A stretch of DNA of 64,000 bases from NCBI RefSeq assembly GCF_014191355.1, contig NZ_JACHWM010000001.1, positions 124,001 to 188,000 of the forward strand. Reading direction: 5' to 3'. Source of the stretch: Methylobacterium sp. R2-1 (GTDB lineage: Bacteria; Pseudomonadota; Alphaproteobacteria; Rhizobiales; Beijerinckiaceae). The position numbers and the translations under genes are program-made. Below the pieces are notes generated by a model. It saw nothing but the letters and a program-made list of their open reading frames with translations, was not told where the DNA came from and ran no database searches. This document shows, piece by piece, positions 49,587-57,751 of this stretch; positions within the stretch are counted from its first letter, which is position 1, and each line of letters starts with the position of its first letter.

Positions 49587-49849
49587 CGAGGATACCAGTC
49601 GGGGCGAAGCGCCCCGTTCGGCCGACCACACAGTTGGGGGGCTACGCCGCTACGATCGGGGTCTCATCAAACCGCGCCCTATTAGTGATCGATCTGGCCG
49701 AGCTCGCCCCTCGCTTTTTGCGAGGTCTGCGGCGACACCCCGGTTCGGCCATCGGTTGCTCTTAAGGGCGCTCCGAATGTCATCACCGTCCCTGGAAATT
49801 TAGAACCTCCAGCGGCGCAAACTTCAGGTTCATAAGTCGTCCATTCCCT
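49587..49849. other. Right part of the island, no intact gene
   Basis: I see no intact gene. A minus-strand frame near 49650-49680 reads FDETPIVAA then stop, similar to the last residues of the umuC relic on the left (LDELPVIAAA). It may be a second umuC end fragment, but the stretch is too short to be sure. A small hairpin CCTCGC-TTTTT-GCGAGG lies at 49709-49725. Confidence 0.35.
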
Positions 49850-49928
49850 ATGCGGAACTTTGGTGCCAAAGTCAGGTAACTTTGGGTCAAGTTGTTGCGA
49901 CCACCCTCGGGCGCAATGCGGATCTTTG
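49850..49928. repeat. Right paired 13-bp repeats of the island
   Basis: ATGCGGAACTTTG (49850-49862) and ATGCGGATCTTTG (49916-49928) lie in direct orientation to each other and inverted to the left pair at 47063-47096. One base differs in the first copy. CTTTGGGTC between them (49880-49888) is also the inverse of GACCCAAAG at the left end. Confidence 0.7.
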
Positions 49929-50060
49929 ATCCGGCTATCACTGAGTCGACCAAGGTCATCCGATCATCGGCCGCACCGATCCGTCTCTTAGGGCGCGACC
50001 GGATCCTCGCGGCTGGTGCGGGAACGGCCTGCGGCGCGGGGTATGTGAGGCAGGCGAGGC

Positions 50061-51155
50061 ATGGAAGCGCTCGTTGTCGGAGCGGGGGTGGTTGGGCTCG
50101 CGATCGCGCGGGCTCTCGCCCTGCGCGGCGCTTCGGTCATCCTCGCGGAGGAGGCCGAGGCGATCGGCACCGGGGTGTCCGCCCGCAGCTCGGAGGTGAT
50201 CCACGGCGGGATGTACTATCCGCCAGGCTCGCTTCGCGCCCGCCATTGCGTCGAGGGACGCCGCCGCCTCGTGGGCTTCTGCGAAAGCCACGGTGTGCCC
50301 TACCGGCTGTGCGGCAAGCTCATCGTGGCCACGCGCGAGGAGGAGCGCCCGACGCTCGAAACGATTTTTTCGCGCGGTGCCGAGAATGGGGTCGAGGACC
50401 TCAACCTTCTCGGACGCACGGAGGCCGTCGCCCTGGAGCCGGCCCTGTCCTGTGTCGCCGCGCTCCACTCGCCCGCGACCGGGATCGTCGACAGCCACGC
50501 TCTGATGCTCGCCCTCCTCGGCGATGTTGAGGATGCCGGCGGCGTGCTGGCCTTGCGCACCCCGATCGAATCCGCCGCGCGACGGGCGGGGCGCTGGCAC
50601 GTCCGCTTCGGCGGCGCGGCGCCCGATGAACTGCAGGTCGATGGTCTCGTCAACGCCGCCGGCCTCGGCGCGCAGGCTCTTGCCCGCCGGATCGAGGGTT
50701 TGGCGCTCGGCAGCGTGCCCCGACAGGTGCTGGCCAAGGGCAGCTATTTTGGGTGCGGCGGCCGATCGGCTTTCTCGCGGCTGATCTACCCGGCGCCGGT
50801 CGAGGGCGGATTGGGCATCCACCTGACGTTGGATCTCGCCGGCCGGATGCGGTTCGGACCCGATGTCGAGTGGGTGGAGACGCCTAATTACGCCGTCGAT
50901 CCGGCACGGGCCAAAAACTTCGAAGCGGCGATCCGGCGCTACTGGCCTGGCCTGCCGGACGGGCGCCTGGTGCCGGACTACGCCGGAATCCGCCCGAAAC
51001 TCAGCGGTCCCGGCGAGCCGGCGGCGGATTTCCGCATCGACGGGCCGGCCGAACATGGGCTGCCGGGCTTCGTCCAGCTCTTCGGGATCGAGAGTCCGGG
51101 CCTCACCGCCTCGCTCTCGCTGGCCGAGGCGGTGGCCGATCAATTGATGGCGTGA
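50061..51155 (+). CDS. FAD-dependent oxidoreductase (LhgO-like)
   Basis: A 364-aa DAO-type flavoprotein, most like L-2-hydroxyglutarate dehydrogenase/oxidase. The FAD-binding Rossmann motif MEALVVGAGVVGLAIARALALRG lies at the N-terminus (GAGVVG). The substrate part has the family run ARSSEVIHGGMYYPPGSLRARHCVEGRRRL and the C-terminal YAGIRPKLSGPGEPAADFRI and ESPGLTASLSLAEAVADQL. These family members oxidise L-2-hydroxyglutarate to 2-oxoglutarate, often passing electrons to quinone. Its ATG is at 50061, 132 bp after the island end. It is convergent with the transglutaminase gene, 2 bp apart. Confidence 0.88.
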   Translation: MEALVVGAGVVGLAIARALALRGASVILAEEAEAIGTGVSARSSEVIHGGMYYPPGSLRARHCVEGRRRLVGFCESHGVPYRLCGKLIVATREEERPTLETIFSRGAENGVEDLNLLGRTEAVALEPALSCVAALHSPATGIVDSHALMLALLGDVEDAGGVLALRTPIESAARRAGRWHVRFGGAAPDELQVDGLVNAAGLGAQALARRIEGLALGSVPRQVLAKGSYFGCGGRSAFSRLIYPAPVEGGLGIHLTLDLAGRMRFGPDVEWVETPNYAVDPARAKNFEAAIRRYWPGLPDGRLVPDYAGIRPKLSGPGEPAADFRIDGPAEHGLPGFVQLFGIESPGLTASLSLAEAVADQLMA

Positions 51156-51157
51156 GG

Positions 51158-51997
51158 CTACGCGGCTTGCATCAGATCGGCCATCGTCCCGTCCGCCACC
51201 GCGTCGGTGTGAACCTCGAACGTGATCAGCCGCGCCGTGCCGAAGCTCGTCGAGAGCGCGCAATCCGTCGCGTCGCGACCGCGTGCCATGACGATCCGGC
51301 CGATGCGTGGCGTGTTGTGGCGGGCATCGAAGGTGTACCAGCGCCCGCCGAGATAGACCTCGAACCACGCGGAAAAATCCATCGGATCAGGCACAGGCGG
51401 CACACCGATATCGCCGAGATAGCCCGTGCAGTAGCGCGCCGGGATGTTCATGCAGCGGCAGAATGCGATGGCGAGATGCGCGAAGTCGCGGCAGACGCCG
51501 ACCTGCTGATGGTAACCGTCGAAGGCCGAGCGGGTGGCATCCGCCCGCTGATAGTCGAAGCGGATGCGCGCGTGCACATAGTCGACGATGGCCTGGACCC
51601 GCGCCCAGCCCTCCGGCGTATGGGCGAAGAGCTGCCACGCCAGCTCGGAGAGTTTGTCGGTGTCGCAGTAGCGGCTCGCCATCAGGTAGAGCATCACCTC
51701 GTCCGGCAAAGCTTCCACCGGCACCTGGGCGGCCTCCGGTACGACGGCGTCGGGAAGACCGGTATCGGCCACAAGGAAATCCGCCGAGATCGTGAGGCGG
51801 CCGGCCGGCGCGACGATGCGGGTACAGACATTGCCGAACGCATCGAGCGTCTGCCGCTGCGGAATCGGCGGGTCGAACCTGATGGTCTCCGGGCTGCGAA
51901 GGTCGCCCTGTCGGGACGGGTGAACACTCAGCAGCAGCGACACGGGCGTCGCAGCATCAGTTTCGAAAGTGATGTCGTACCCGGTCTTGATCAGCAT
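51158..51997 (-). CDS. Transglutaminase-like protein
   Basis: A 279-aa cytosolic or unknown-location protein with a beta-rich N-terminal domain (1-110, Bact_transglu_N type) and a papain-like catalytic domain (about 150-240). The nucleophile is the Cys of QQVGVCRDFAHLAIAFCR and the Asp lies in TFDARHNTPRIGRIVMARGRDATD. Many relatives have DFHAWFE where this one has DFSAWFEVYLGG, so the catalytic His may be replaced or may be the nearby DARHN; it should be checked. The substrate is unknown; such proteins can be proteases or cross-linkers. A decayed paralogue lies at 56903-57358. Confidence 0.86.
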   Translation of the reverse strand: MLIKTGYDITFETDAATPVSLLLSVHPSRQGDLRSPETIRFDPPIPQRQTLDAFGNVCTRIVAPAGRLTISADFLVADTGLPDAVVPEAAQVPVEALPDEVMLYLMASRYCDTDKLSELAWQLFAHTPEGWARVQAIVDYVHARIRFDYQRADATRSAFDGYHQQVGVCRDFAHLAIAFCRCMNIPARYCTGYLGDIGVPPVPDPMDFSAWFEVYLGGRWYTFDARHNTPRIGRIVMARGRDATDCALSTSFGTARLITFEVHTDAVADGTMADLMQAA

Positions 51998-52194
51998 GGA
52001 ACGGCCTGCGACTTCGTTCTATGATTCCGGGAAGTAGAAATTGCGCGGAATAAGCCAGTAAGTTTCGAGTTTACGGGGCGTTCCGTTCGTGCGCTGCACA
52101 AATGTTTCGCAGCGCGCCGTCTTACGCGGCATCCCCTGGCCGGGACGTTGACGCGCATTGCTGCTGCAGCGCACTCGGCGGTATGGAGGCGTCC

Positions 52195-53001
52195 ATGTGG
52201 ACCGCATTCTGGAACCGCCTTGCCCATCCGGGCCACTTCCTGCGCTGGACGGGTATGGCTTTGCCCTGGCTCGCCGCGACCTCGGCCGCGCTCGTCGCCG
52301 CCGGGCTGTATCTGACCTTCTTCGTGGTGCCGCCCGACTACCAGCAGGGCGATACCGTGCGGATCATGTACGTGCACGTTCCCGCCGCGATTCTCGGCAT
52401 GGGTTTCTACGGCGCGATGACGCTGTCCGCGATCGGCACGCTGGTCTGGCGTCATCCCCTCGCCGACGTGTCCCAGCGCGCCGCAGCACCGATCGGCGCG
52501 GCCTTCACCCTGATCTGCCTCGTCACCGGCTCGCTCTGGGGCAAGCCGATGTGGGGGACCTACTGGGTCTGGGACGCGCGTCTCACCTCGATGCTGGTGC
52601 TCTTCCTGATCTATTGCGGCATCATCGCCCTGTGGCGGACCATCGAGGATCCGAGCCGAGCGGCCCGCGCGGTCTCGATCCTGACGCTGGTCGGCGCGGT
52701 GAACCTGCCGATCATCAAATTCTCGGTGAACTGGTGGTCGACGCTCCACCAGCCGGCCTCGATCCTGCGCATGGGCGGCTCCTCGATCGATTCTTCGATG
52801 CTCTACCCGCTGCTCGAGATGGTGCTGGCGATGACACTGCTCGGCGTCACCTTGCATCTGCAGGCAATGCGGACTGAGATCTACCGCCGCCGGGTGCGCA
52901 CGCTGCTGATCCGGCAGGCCGAGCGGCTCGACGCCGGCGCCGAGGGCGCCGTCCCGGTCACCCGCGTGGCTGCGACCCTTCCCGTCGGACAGGCGATCTG
53001 A
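52195..53001 (+). CDS. ccmC: Heme exporter / cytochrome c maturation protein CcmC
   Basis: Inner-membrane protein that presents heme to CcmE in system I cytochrome c maturation. It is 268 aa from the ATG at 52195, with GGAGG five bases upstream; an ATG at 52183 is also in frame. Six TM helices are visible. The heme-handling WWD signature is WGKPMWGTYWVWDARLTSMLVLFLIY, with the periplasmic His before the motif in MYVHVPAA and after it in TLHQP. It is followed by ccmD (9 bp) and ccmG, which overlap. The other ccm genes lie outside the window. Confidence 0.96.
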   Translation: MWTAFWNRLAHPGHFLRWTGMALPWLAATSAALVAAGLYLTFFVVPPDYQQGDTVRIMYVHVPAAILGMGFYGAMTLSAIGTLVWRHPLADVSQRAAAPIGAAFTLICLVTGSLWGKPMWGTYWVWDARLTSMLVLFLIYCGIIALWRTIEDPSRAARAVSILTLVGAVNLPIIKFSVNWWSTLHQPASILRMGGSSIDSSMLYPLLEMVLAMTLLGVTLHLQAMRTEIYRRRVRTLLIRQAERLDAGAEGAVPVTRVAATLPVGQAI

Positions 53002-53009
53002 GACCCAGC

Positions 53010-53162
53010 ATGGACATCGGACCCTACGCCCCCTTCATCGCCGGTTCCTACGGCTTCGCCGCCCTGGTGCTCGGTGCTCTGGTGCTCAACGGTTGGTGGG
53101 ATGGGCGGGCACAGCGCCGCGCGCTCGCCGAGCTCCAGGACGACCGGAGAGGACGGCCGTGA
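53010..53162 (+). CDS. ccmD: Heme exporter protein CcmD
   Basis: A 50-aa single-span membrane protein that helps release holo-CcmE from the CcmABC complex. It runs from the ATG at 53010 to the TGA at 53160-53162. The sequence MDIGPYAPFIAGSYGFAALV leads into one TM helix ending VLNGWWDG, followed by a basic tail RAQRRALAELQDDRR. The position and motif (APFI..SYG) fit CcmD. Its stop overlaps the GTG of ccmG in GTGA. Confidence 0.92.
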   Translation: MDIGPYAPFIAGSYGFAALVLGALVLNGWWDGRAQRRALAELQDDRRGRP

Positions 53163-53779
53163 GCGCGCAGGCTCCTGGGGCGACCCCGCCCGGTACCGGC
53201 GAGCGTCCCCGCCGCTCGCTCCTCGTGCTGCTGCCGGTCCTCGTCTTCGCCGTGCTGGCAGTCACCTTCTTCGTGCGGCTGCGCTCGGGCGCCGATCCTG
53301 CGGCGCTGCCCTCGGCGCTGATCGGCAAGCCCGTGCCGACCTTCGCGCTCGCGCCGGTGAACGGCCTTCAAGCCGACGGCAAGCCGGTGCCCGGGCTGTC
53401 GAGCGCGGACCTGAAGGGGCAGGTGACCGTTCTCAACGTCTTCGCCTCGTGGTGCGCCCCGTGCCAGGTCGAGCATCCGATGCTGATGCGGCTCGCGCAG
53501 GAACCCGGCATCCGCCTCGTCGGCATCGACTACAAGGATCCGGGTGACGCCGGGCGGCGCTGGCTGGAGCGCAATGGCCTACCATTCGCAGCGGTCGGCG
53601 CCGACACGGCCGGCCGGGCGGGCATCGATCTCGGTGTCTACGGCGTGCCCGAGACCTTCATCATCGGGCCCGACGGGGTGATCCGCGACAAGCTCGTCGG
53701 CATCCTGACGCCGGAGAATTATACCAGCGTCCTGAGTCGCATCCGCGCCGCTGGCCGGTCCGCGCCCGTGACCAACTGA
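53159..53779 (+). CDS. ccmG: Thiol:disulfide interchange protein CcmG/DsbE
   Basis: Membrane-anchored periplasmic thioredoxin that reduces apocytochrome c or CcmH for heme ligation. It is 206 aa starting with GTG at 53159, overlapping the ccmD stop by 4 bases (GTGA), with GAGGA about six bases upstream. One N-terminal TM helix (about 20-42: SLLVLLPVLVFAVLAVTFFV) precedes a thioredoxin domain with the active site FASWCAPCQVEHP. The C-terminal half has GVYGVPETFIIGPDGVIRDK, the CcmG mark (GVPETF). It is last of ccmCDG in the window. Confidence 0.95.
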   Translation: MSAQAPGATPPGTGERPRRSLLVLLPVLVFAVLAVTFFVRLRSGADPAALPSALIGKPVPTFALAPVNGLQADGKPVPGLSSADLKGQVTVLNVFASWCAPCQVEHPMLMRLAQEPGIRLVGIDYKDPGDAGRRWLERNGLPFAAVGADTAGRAGIDLGVYGVPETFIIGPDGVIRDKLVGILTPENYTSVLSRIRAAGRSAPVTN

Positions 53780-53901
53780 CCGACGCGCGCGGCCCGCGCT
53801 TGGAAACCCGAGACCGGAAGCGTATGCAGCGCCTGCCGGCTTGAAACCGTTCCAAGGTAGAGCAGCCGTGCACTCGGCTGAAACCGCGATCAAAGAGCGC
53901 C

Positions 53902-54645
53902 ATGCGGATCGGGCTTTTCGTCCCCTGCTACGTCGATGCCTTCGAGCCGGAGGTCGGCATAGCGACGCTGGAGTTGCTGGAGCGCTTCGGTCTTACCGTC
54001 GAATACCCCTACGATCAGACCTGCTGCGGCCAGCCGATGACCAATACCGGCTGCCATCAGGAGGCGGCCGCGACCGAAGCGCTGTTCGTCAAGAATTTCT
54101 CCGGGTTCGATTACGTCGTCGCGCCGTCCGGCTCCTGCGTGCATCAGGTGCGCGAGCACCTCACCGCGATCCCGCAGACCGACGAGGTCAAGGCGGTGCG
54201 CTCTAAAACCTTCGAGCTCGTCGAGTTCCTGCACGACGTGCTCAATATCGAGGATCTCCCCTGGGCGGAGTTCCCGCACAAGGTTGCCTATCACTCCAAT
54301 TGCAACGCGCTTCGCGGCATCGGCCATGCACGTCCGACCGAGCTGAACCGGCCGTTCTTCTCGAAGCCCCTCAACCTCCTGAAGAAGGTGAAGGGCCTGG
54401 AGGTCGTCGATCTGACCCGGCCCGACGAGTGCTGCGGTTTTGGAGGCACCTTTTCGGTGTTCGAGCCCGCGGTCTCCGCCAAGATGGGCTACGACAAGGT
54501 GACTGATCAGGCCCGCGCCGGCGCCGACTACGTGGTCTCGGCCGATTCGTCCTGCCTGATGCACCAGAAAGGCTGCGCCGAGCGCCTCGGCGTGCCGCTG
54601 AAATACATCCACATCGCCCAGGTGCTGAACGGAGCGGCCGCATGA
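53902..54645 (+). CDS. lutA: L-lactate oxidation (Fe-S) protein LutA
   Basis: A 247-aa cytosolic protein with two cysteine-rich CCG domains that bind [4Fe-4S]; with LutB and LutC it oxidises L-lactate to pyruvate. It starts at the ATG at 53902. The two CCG motifs are visible in QTCCGQPMTNTGCHQEA and DECCGFGGTFSVFEP. The pattern of SGSCVHQV and DSSCLMHQKGC adds the second cysteine set. Its stop overlaps the lutB ATG by 4 bases (ATGA), a sign of translational coupling. Confidence 0.95.
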   Translation: MRIGLFVPCYVDAFEPEVGIATLELLERFGLTVEYPYDQTCCGQPMTNTGCHQEAAATEALFVKNFSGFDYVVAPSGSCVHQVREHLTAIPQTDEVKAVRSKTFELVEFLHDVLNIEDLPWAEFPHKVAYHSNCNALRGIGHARPTELNRPFFSKPLNLLKKVKGLEVVDLTRPDECCGFGGTFSVFEPAVSAKMGYDKVTDQARAGADYVVSADSSCLMHQKGCAERLGVPLKYIHIAQVLNGAAA

Positions 54646-56216
54646 GCGCCGACGACCTCACCCCGCACCAGACCGAGGACGTGCTCCACCGCGAGGTGCG
54701 CGCGCCCTCCGACGAGAGCGAGCGCGGCCCCGGCGGCGAGCGCCTCCAGCACGCCGAAGCCGCCTCGAAGCCGATCCGAGCCGACGCCCCACGCGAGCCG
54801 CAGCCCCGCGGCGCCAAGGTGCGCGGCAACAGGCCGATCGATCAGGCGGAGGCGGCGGAGCGCTTCCTGGCCGCCCCGCTCCACCAGAAAGCCCACGACG
54901 AGCGCCTGTGGGACGTGCGCCGCAAGCGCGATGTCGCCGCCCACGGCATCCCGGAATGGGAGGAGCTTCGCGAACTCGCCTCGCAGATCAAGACGCACAC
55001 GCTGACCCATCTCGACCACTACCTCGAACAGTTCGAGGCGGCGGCGCGGGCCAACGGCGTCCATGTCCACTGGGCCGAGGACGGGGCGGCCCACAACCGC
55101 ATCGTCCTCGACATCCTGAGGCAGCACGGCGCCAAGTCGCTGGTTAAGTCGAAGTCGATGCTCACCGAGGAGTGCGGCTTCCGCCACTTCATGGCGGCCC
55201 ACGACATCGACGTGATCGAGACCGATCTCGGCGAGCGCATCCAGCAACTCGACGACGAGGAACCGAGCCATGTGGTGATGCCGGCGGTCCACAAGACCCG
55301 CCTCGATGTCGCCGAGGTGTTCGCCCGGACGCTAGGGACCGATCCCGACAACGACGATGCCCACTACCTTGCCGAGAGCCAGCGCGAGACGACGCGCCCG
55401 CTGATCCTCAAGGCCGATGCGGGGCTGACCGGCTGCAACTTCGCCATCGCCGAGACCGGCACGGTCGTCACCTGCACCAACGAGGGCAATGCCGATCTCT
55501 CCGGCAACGTGCCGCCTTTGCAGATCCACTCCATCGGTATCGAGAAGCTGATCCCGCGCGTCGAGCATCTCGGCGTGTTCATCCGGCTCCTCTCGCGCTC
55601 GGCACTCGGCTCGCCGATCACCCAGTACACCTCGCATTTCCGCGGGCCGCGCCCCGGCACCGAGATGCACATGGTGCTGGTCGACAACGGCCGCTCCGAG
55701 CGGCTGGCGATGGAGGAGTTCTGGACCTCGCTCAAATGCATCCGCTGCGGCGCCTGCATGAACACCTGCCCGGTCTACCGACGCTCGGGCGGCCTCTCCT
55801 ACGGCGCGACCTATTCCGGTCCGATCGGGCTCATCATTGACCCCACCTTCAACAAGCGGAAATACTCGACCCTGCCGTTCTCCTCGACCATGAACGGCTC
55901 CTGCACCAACGTCTGCCCGGTCAAGATCAACATCCACGAGCAGATCTTCGCGTGGCGCAAAGTGCTGGCCGAGGAGCACCAGATCCCGCTGCTGAAGCAG
56001 GGCATGATGAAGGCGGCCGGCGCCGTTCTCAGCCGCCCGGCCGCCTACCGCGCCGCGATCCAGACCGCCGACTCGGCCCTGCGCGTGCTGCCGCGCTTCG
56101 CCGTCTACAATCCGGCCAACACCTGGGGAAAGAAGCGCGAGATGCCCCATGCCCCGCGGCAGAGTTTCCACGCGTGGTACCGGCAGAACCGCATGAAGAA
56201 GGGGAGCGACGCGTGA
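54642..56216 (+). CDS. lutB: L-lactate oxidation ferredoxin-like protein LutB
   Basis: A 524-aa cytosolic iron-sulfur protein. The N-terminal ~85 residues form a charged, disordered extension not seen in all homologues. The LUD-type domain (about 100-340) has LTEECGFRHFMAAHDIDVIETDLGERI and the GCNFAIAETGTVV signature. Two 4Fe-4S binding motifs are clear: CIRCGACMNTCPVYRRSGG (about 370-385) and GSCTNVCPVKINIHEQI. The C-terminus ends FHAWYRQNRMKKG. It overlaps lutA and lutC by 4 bases each (ATGA, GTGA). Confidence 0.95.
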   Translation: MSADDLTPHQTEDVLHREVRAPSDESERGPGGERLQHAEAASKPIRADAPREPQPRGAKVRGNRPIDQAEAAERFLAAPLHQKAHDERLWDVRRKRDVAAHGIPEWEELRELASQIKTHTLTHLDHYLEQFEAAARANGVHVHWAEDGAAHNRIVLDILRQHGAKSLVKSKSMLTEECGFRHFMAAHDIDVIETDLGERIQQLDDEEPSHVVMPAVHKTRLDVAEVFARTLGTDPDNDDAHYLAESQRETTRPLILKADAGLTGCNFAIAETGTVVTCTNEGNADLSGNVPPLQIHSIGIEKLIPRVEHLGVFIRLLSRSALGSPITQYTSHFRGPRPGTEMHMVLVDNGRSERLAMEEFWTSLKCIRCGACMNTCPVYRRSGGLSYGATYSGPIGLIIDPTFNKRKYSTLPFSSTMNGSCTNVCPVKINIHEQIFAWRKVLAEEHQIPLLKQGMMKAAGAVLSRPAAYRAAIQTADSALRVLPRFAVYNPANTWGKKREMPHAPRQSFHAWYRQNRMKKGSDA

Positions 56217-56815
56217 ACGCCCGCGACGCAATCCTCGGCCGGCTGCGCACTAACCGCCCGGTCGGCGACTTCCCGCTGCCCGAGGTGCCGACCTTCGCAC
56301 CGCTCGTGGGCGAGGACCTCCTCGCCGAGTTCGCCGAGCGCCTCGGCAAGATGGGGGGGCGCGTCGAGCATGCGGGCGGCGCCGAGCCATTCGCGACCGT
56401 GCGCTCACGCCTCGACGGGGCAAAGGTGATCGCCTCCGCCGTGCCGGAATTCATTGGAAATCGCGATCTCGGCACCGTTCGCCAGCCGGGCGATCTGGCC
56501 GACGTGGACGTAGCGATCGTGCGTGCTCGCTTCGGCGTGGCTGAAACCGGCTCGGTGCTGTTCACACAGGACGACCTGATCGTAAACTCGGTGGCCTACC
56601 TCGCTCAGCACCTGATCGTGCTGCTCGACCCTGCCGACATCGTCGTGAACATCCAGGCGGCCTACAAGAGACCGGACTTCGCGCATGCGGCCTACGCCGT
56701 GTTTCACACGGGACCTTCGGCCACCGCCGACATCGAGGGCGTGCTGATCCACGGGGCGCAGGGCGTGCGCTCGCTGACGGTTCTTCTGTTGCCGCGCAAA
56801 AAACAGCCAGCCTGA
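56213..56815 (+). CDS. lutC: L-lactate oxidation protein LutC
   Basis: A 200-aa LUD-domain protein, third subunit of the LutABC lactate oxidation complex. It starts with GTG at 56213, overlapping the lutB stop in GTGA. The motif RFGVAETGSVLF and the next DLIVNSVAYLAQHLIVLLDP are the LUD core, and GPSATADIEGVLIHGAQGVRSL the conserved C-terminus. No LutR-type regulator or lactate permease is adjacent; the operon has its own promoter upstream of lutA. Confidence 0.94.
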   Translation: MNARDAILGRLRTNRPVGDFPLPEVPTFAPLVGEDLLAEFAERLGKMGGRVEHAGGAEPFATVRSRLDGAKVIASAVPEFIGNRDLGTVRQPGDLADVDVAIVRARFGVAETGSVLFTQDDLIVNSVAYLAQHLIVLLDPADIVVNIQAAYKRPDFAHAAYAVFHTGPSATADIEGVLIHGAQGVRSLTVLLLPRKKQPA

Positions 56816-56902
56816 GAACGCGGCCCAAGGACCCTCCGCGCGTTCGCGGCCAAATGCCTCGATCAGCGAGGCCGCAATCCTTACGAAGATCCGGAGCACC
56901 CC

Positions 56903-57358
56903 GTGCGGTTCGCGCTCGGCTGCAGCCTCGCCTAGGAGGTCGAGAGCCCCGCGATCTTCATCTTCAATGTCGCGTCGCCCATCTGCAGAGCCTCGACATC
57001 GTCAGTGAAGCCCTGTCCCTGGTACCCGATCCGGGGCGCCGGATCTCCTCCACCCCGATCTCAAGAACCGTTCCGTCGGCGTCACCACGCAGCCGGGCCC
57101 GTTTTCGCTCGAGTAAGGCGCCGAGATCGCGTTGAGCGTGATACGGGCCCCGTCTCGATGGACACTCTCGATGGACGCGTGCGGATCGGCGTCGGACGGG
57201 ATGCTGCCGAGATCGCCTTCTCAACGCCCTTCGGCGCGATGGAGCCGACTGACATGGAGATCCGCATCGACTGGGCCGACGGTGACCCGGAGCCTGCACA
57301 GTGGATAGCCGACGTGATCTCGACCGAGGCACCGGCCCCGCGTGCCGGCGCTGTATGA
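56903..57358 (+). pseudogene. Decayed transglutaminase-like gene
   Basis: Remains of a transglutaminase-family gene like the intact one at 51158-51997. It begins GTG at 56903 behind GGAG (RFALGCSLA), but the 11th codon is TAG (56933-56935). The N-terminal domain continues as EVESPAIFIFNVA, then shifts to LQSLDIVSEALSLVPDP and later LKNRSVGVTTQPGPFSLE with a second stop. Then the frame jumps to the C-terminal end: RVRIGVGRDAAEIAFSTPFG, which matches the RIGRIVMARGRDATDCALSTSFG end of the intact protein. The catalytic core is absent. The last 65 residues could be translated as a stand-alone frame from ATG 57158, but it is a fragment. Confidence 0.78.
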
Positions 57359-57482
57359 CCGCGAGCCTCCGTTGATCGCGCCGAGACAAAAACCTGAATC
57401 TTTTTTCCCATTGGACGGATTAACCGGCAGGATCGTCCGTCTGTCTTGATGTTCGGGTTATCCGGACGAATCTCCAACTCAG

Positions 57483-57513
57483 CCCGCCCGGCTCAGTCCG
57501 CGGCGGGTTTTTC
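57483..57513 (+). terminator. Intrinsic terminator
   Basis: CCCGCC and GGCGGG flank a 13-base loop, followed by TTTTTC. It lies 124 bp after the transglutaminase relic and insulates rplM from upstream transcription. Confidence 0.75.
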
Positions 57514-57572
57514 TTGTCCTCGGCGACCACCACGGCACGCCGACTAGCTTCGCGCGACCCAGCTTGAATTTG

Positions 57573-57588
57573 CGGTATCCGGATACCG
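57573..57588. repeat. 16-bp perfect palindrome upstream of rplM
   Basis: CGGTATCCGGATACCG reads the same on both strands. It lies 164 bp upstream of rplM, between a terminator and the likely promoter. It could be an operator or a binding site for a nucleoid protein; nothing else links it to a regulator. Confidence 0.5.
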
Positions 57589-57646
57589 TAACGCCAAGCA
57601 CCTTCGTTTCATTGCGGTTTTCTGCGCCGGATGCCGATCTCCTGCC

Positions 57647-57675
57647 TTGACGCTGCCGCGAATCCTCCGTAGTGA
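57647..57675 (+). promoter_or_regulatory. Candidate rplM-rpsI promoter
   Basis: TTGACG (57647-57652), 17 bases, TAGTGA (57670-57675). The predicted start of transcription is near 57682, about 70 bases upstream of rplM. Confidence 0.5.
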
Positions 57676-57751
57676 CCCTCTCGCACGCCGCTGCGTCCTC
57701 ACCCGACGCGGCGGCGCCTTGTTTCTAACGTCACCGGCACGGGAATCGGCC

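Noticed and set aside
51998..52025. GGAAC...CGTT near 52000
   Set aside because: The spacer is only 12 bases and no plus-strand gene start fits, so it is not an EcfG promoter.
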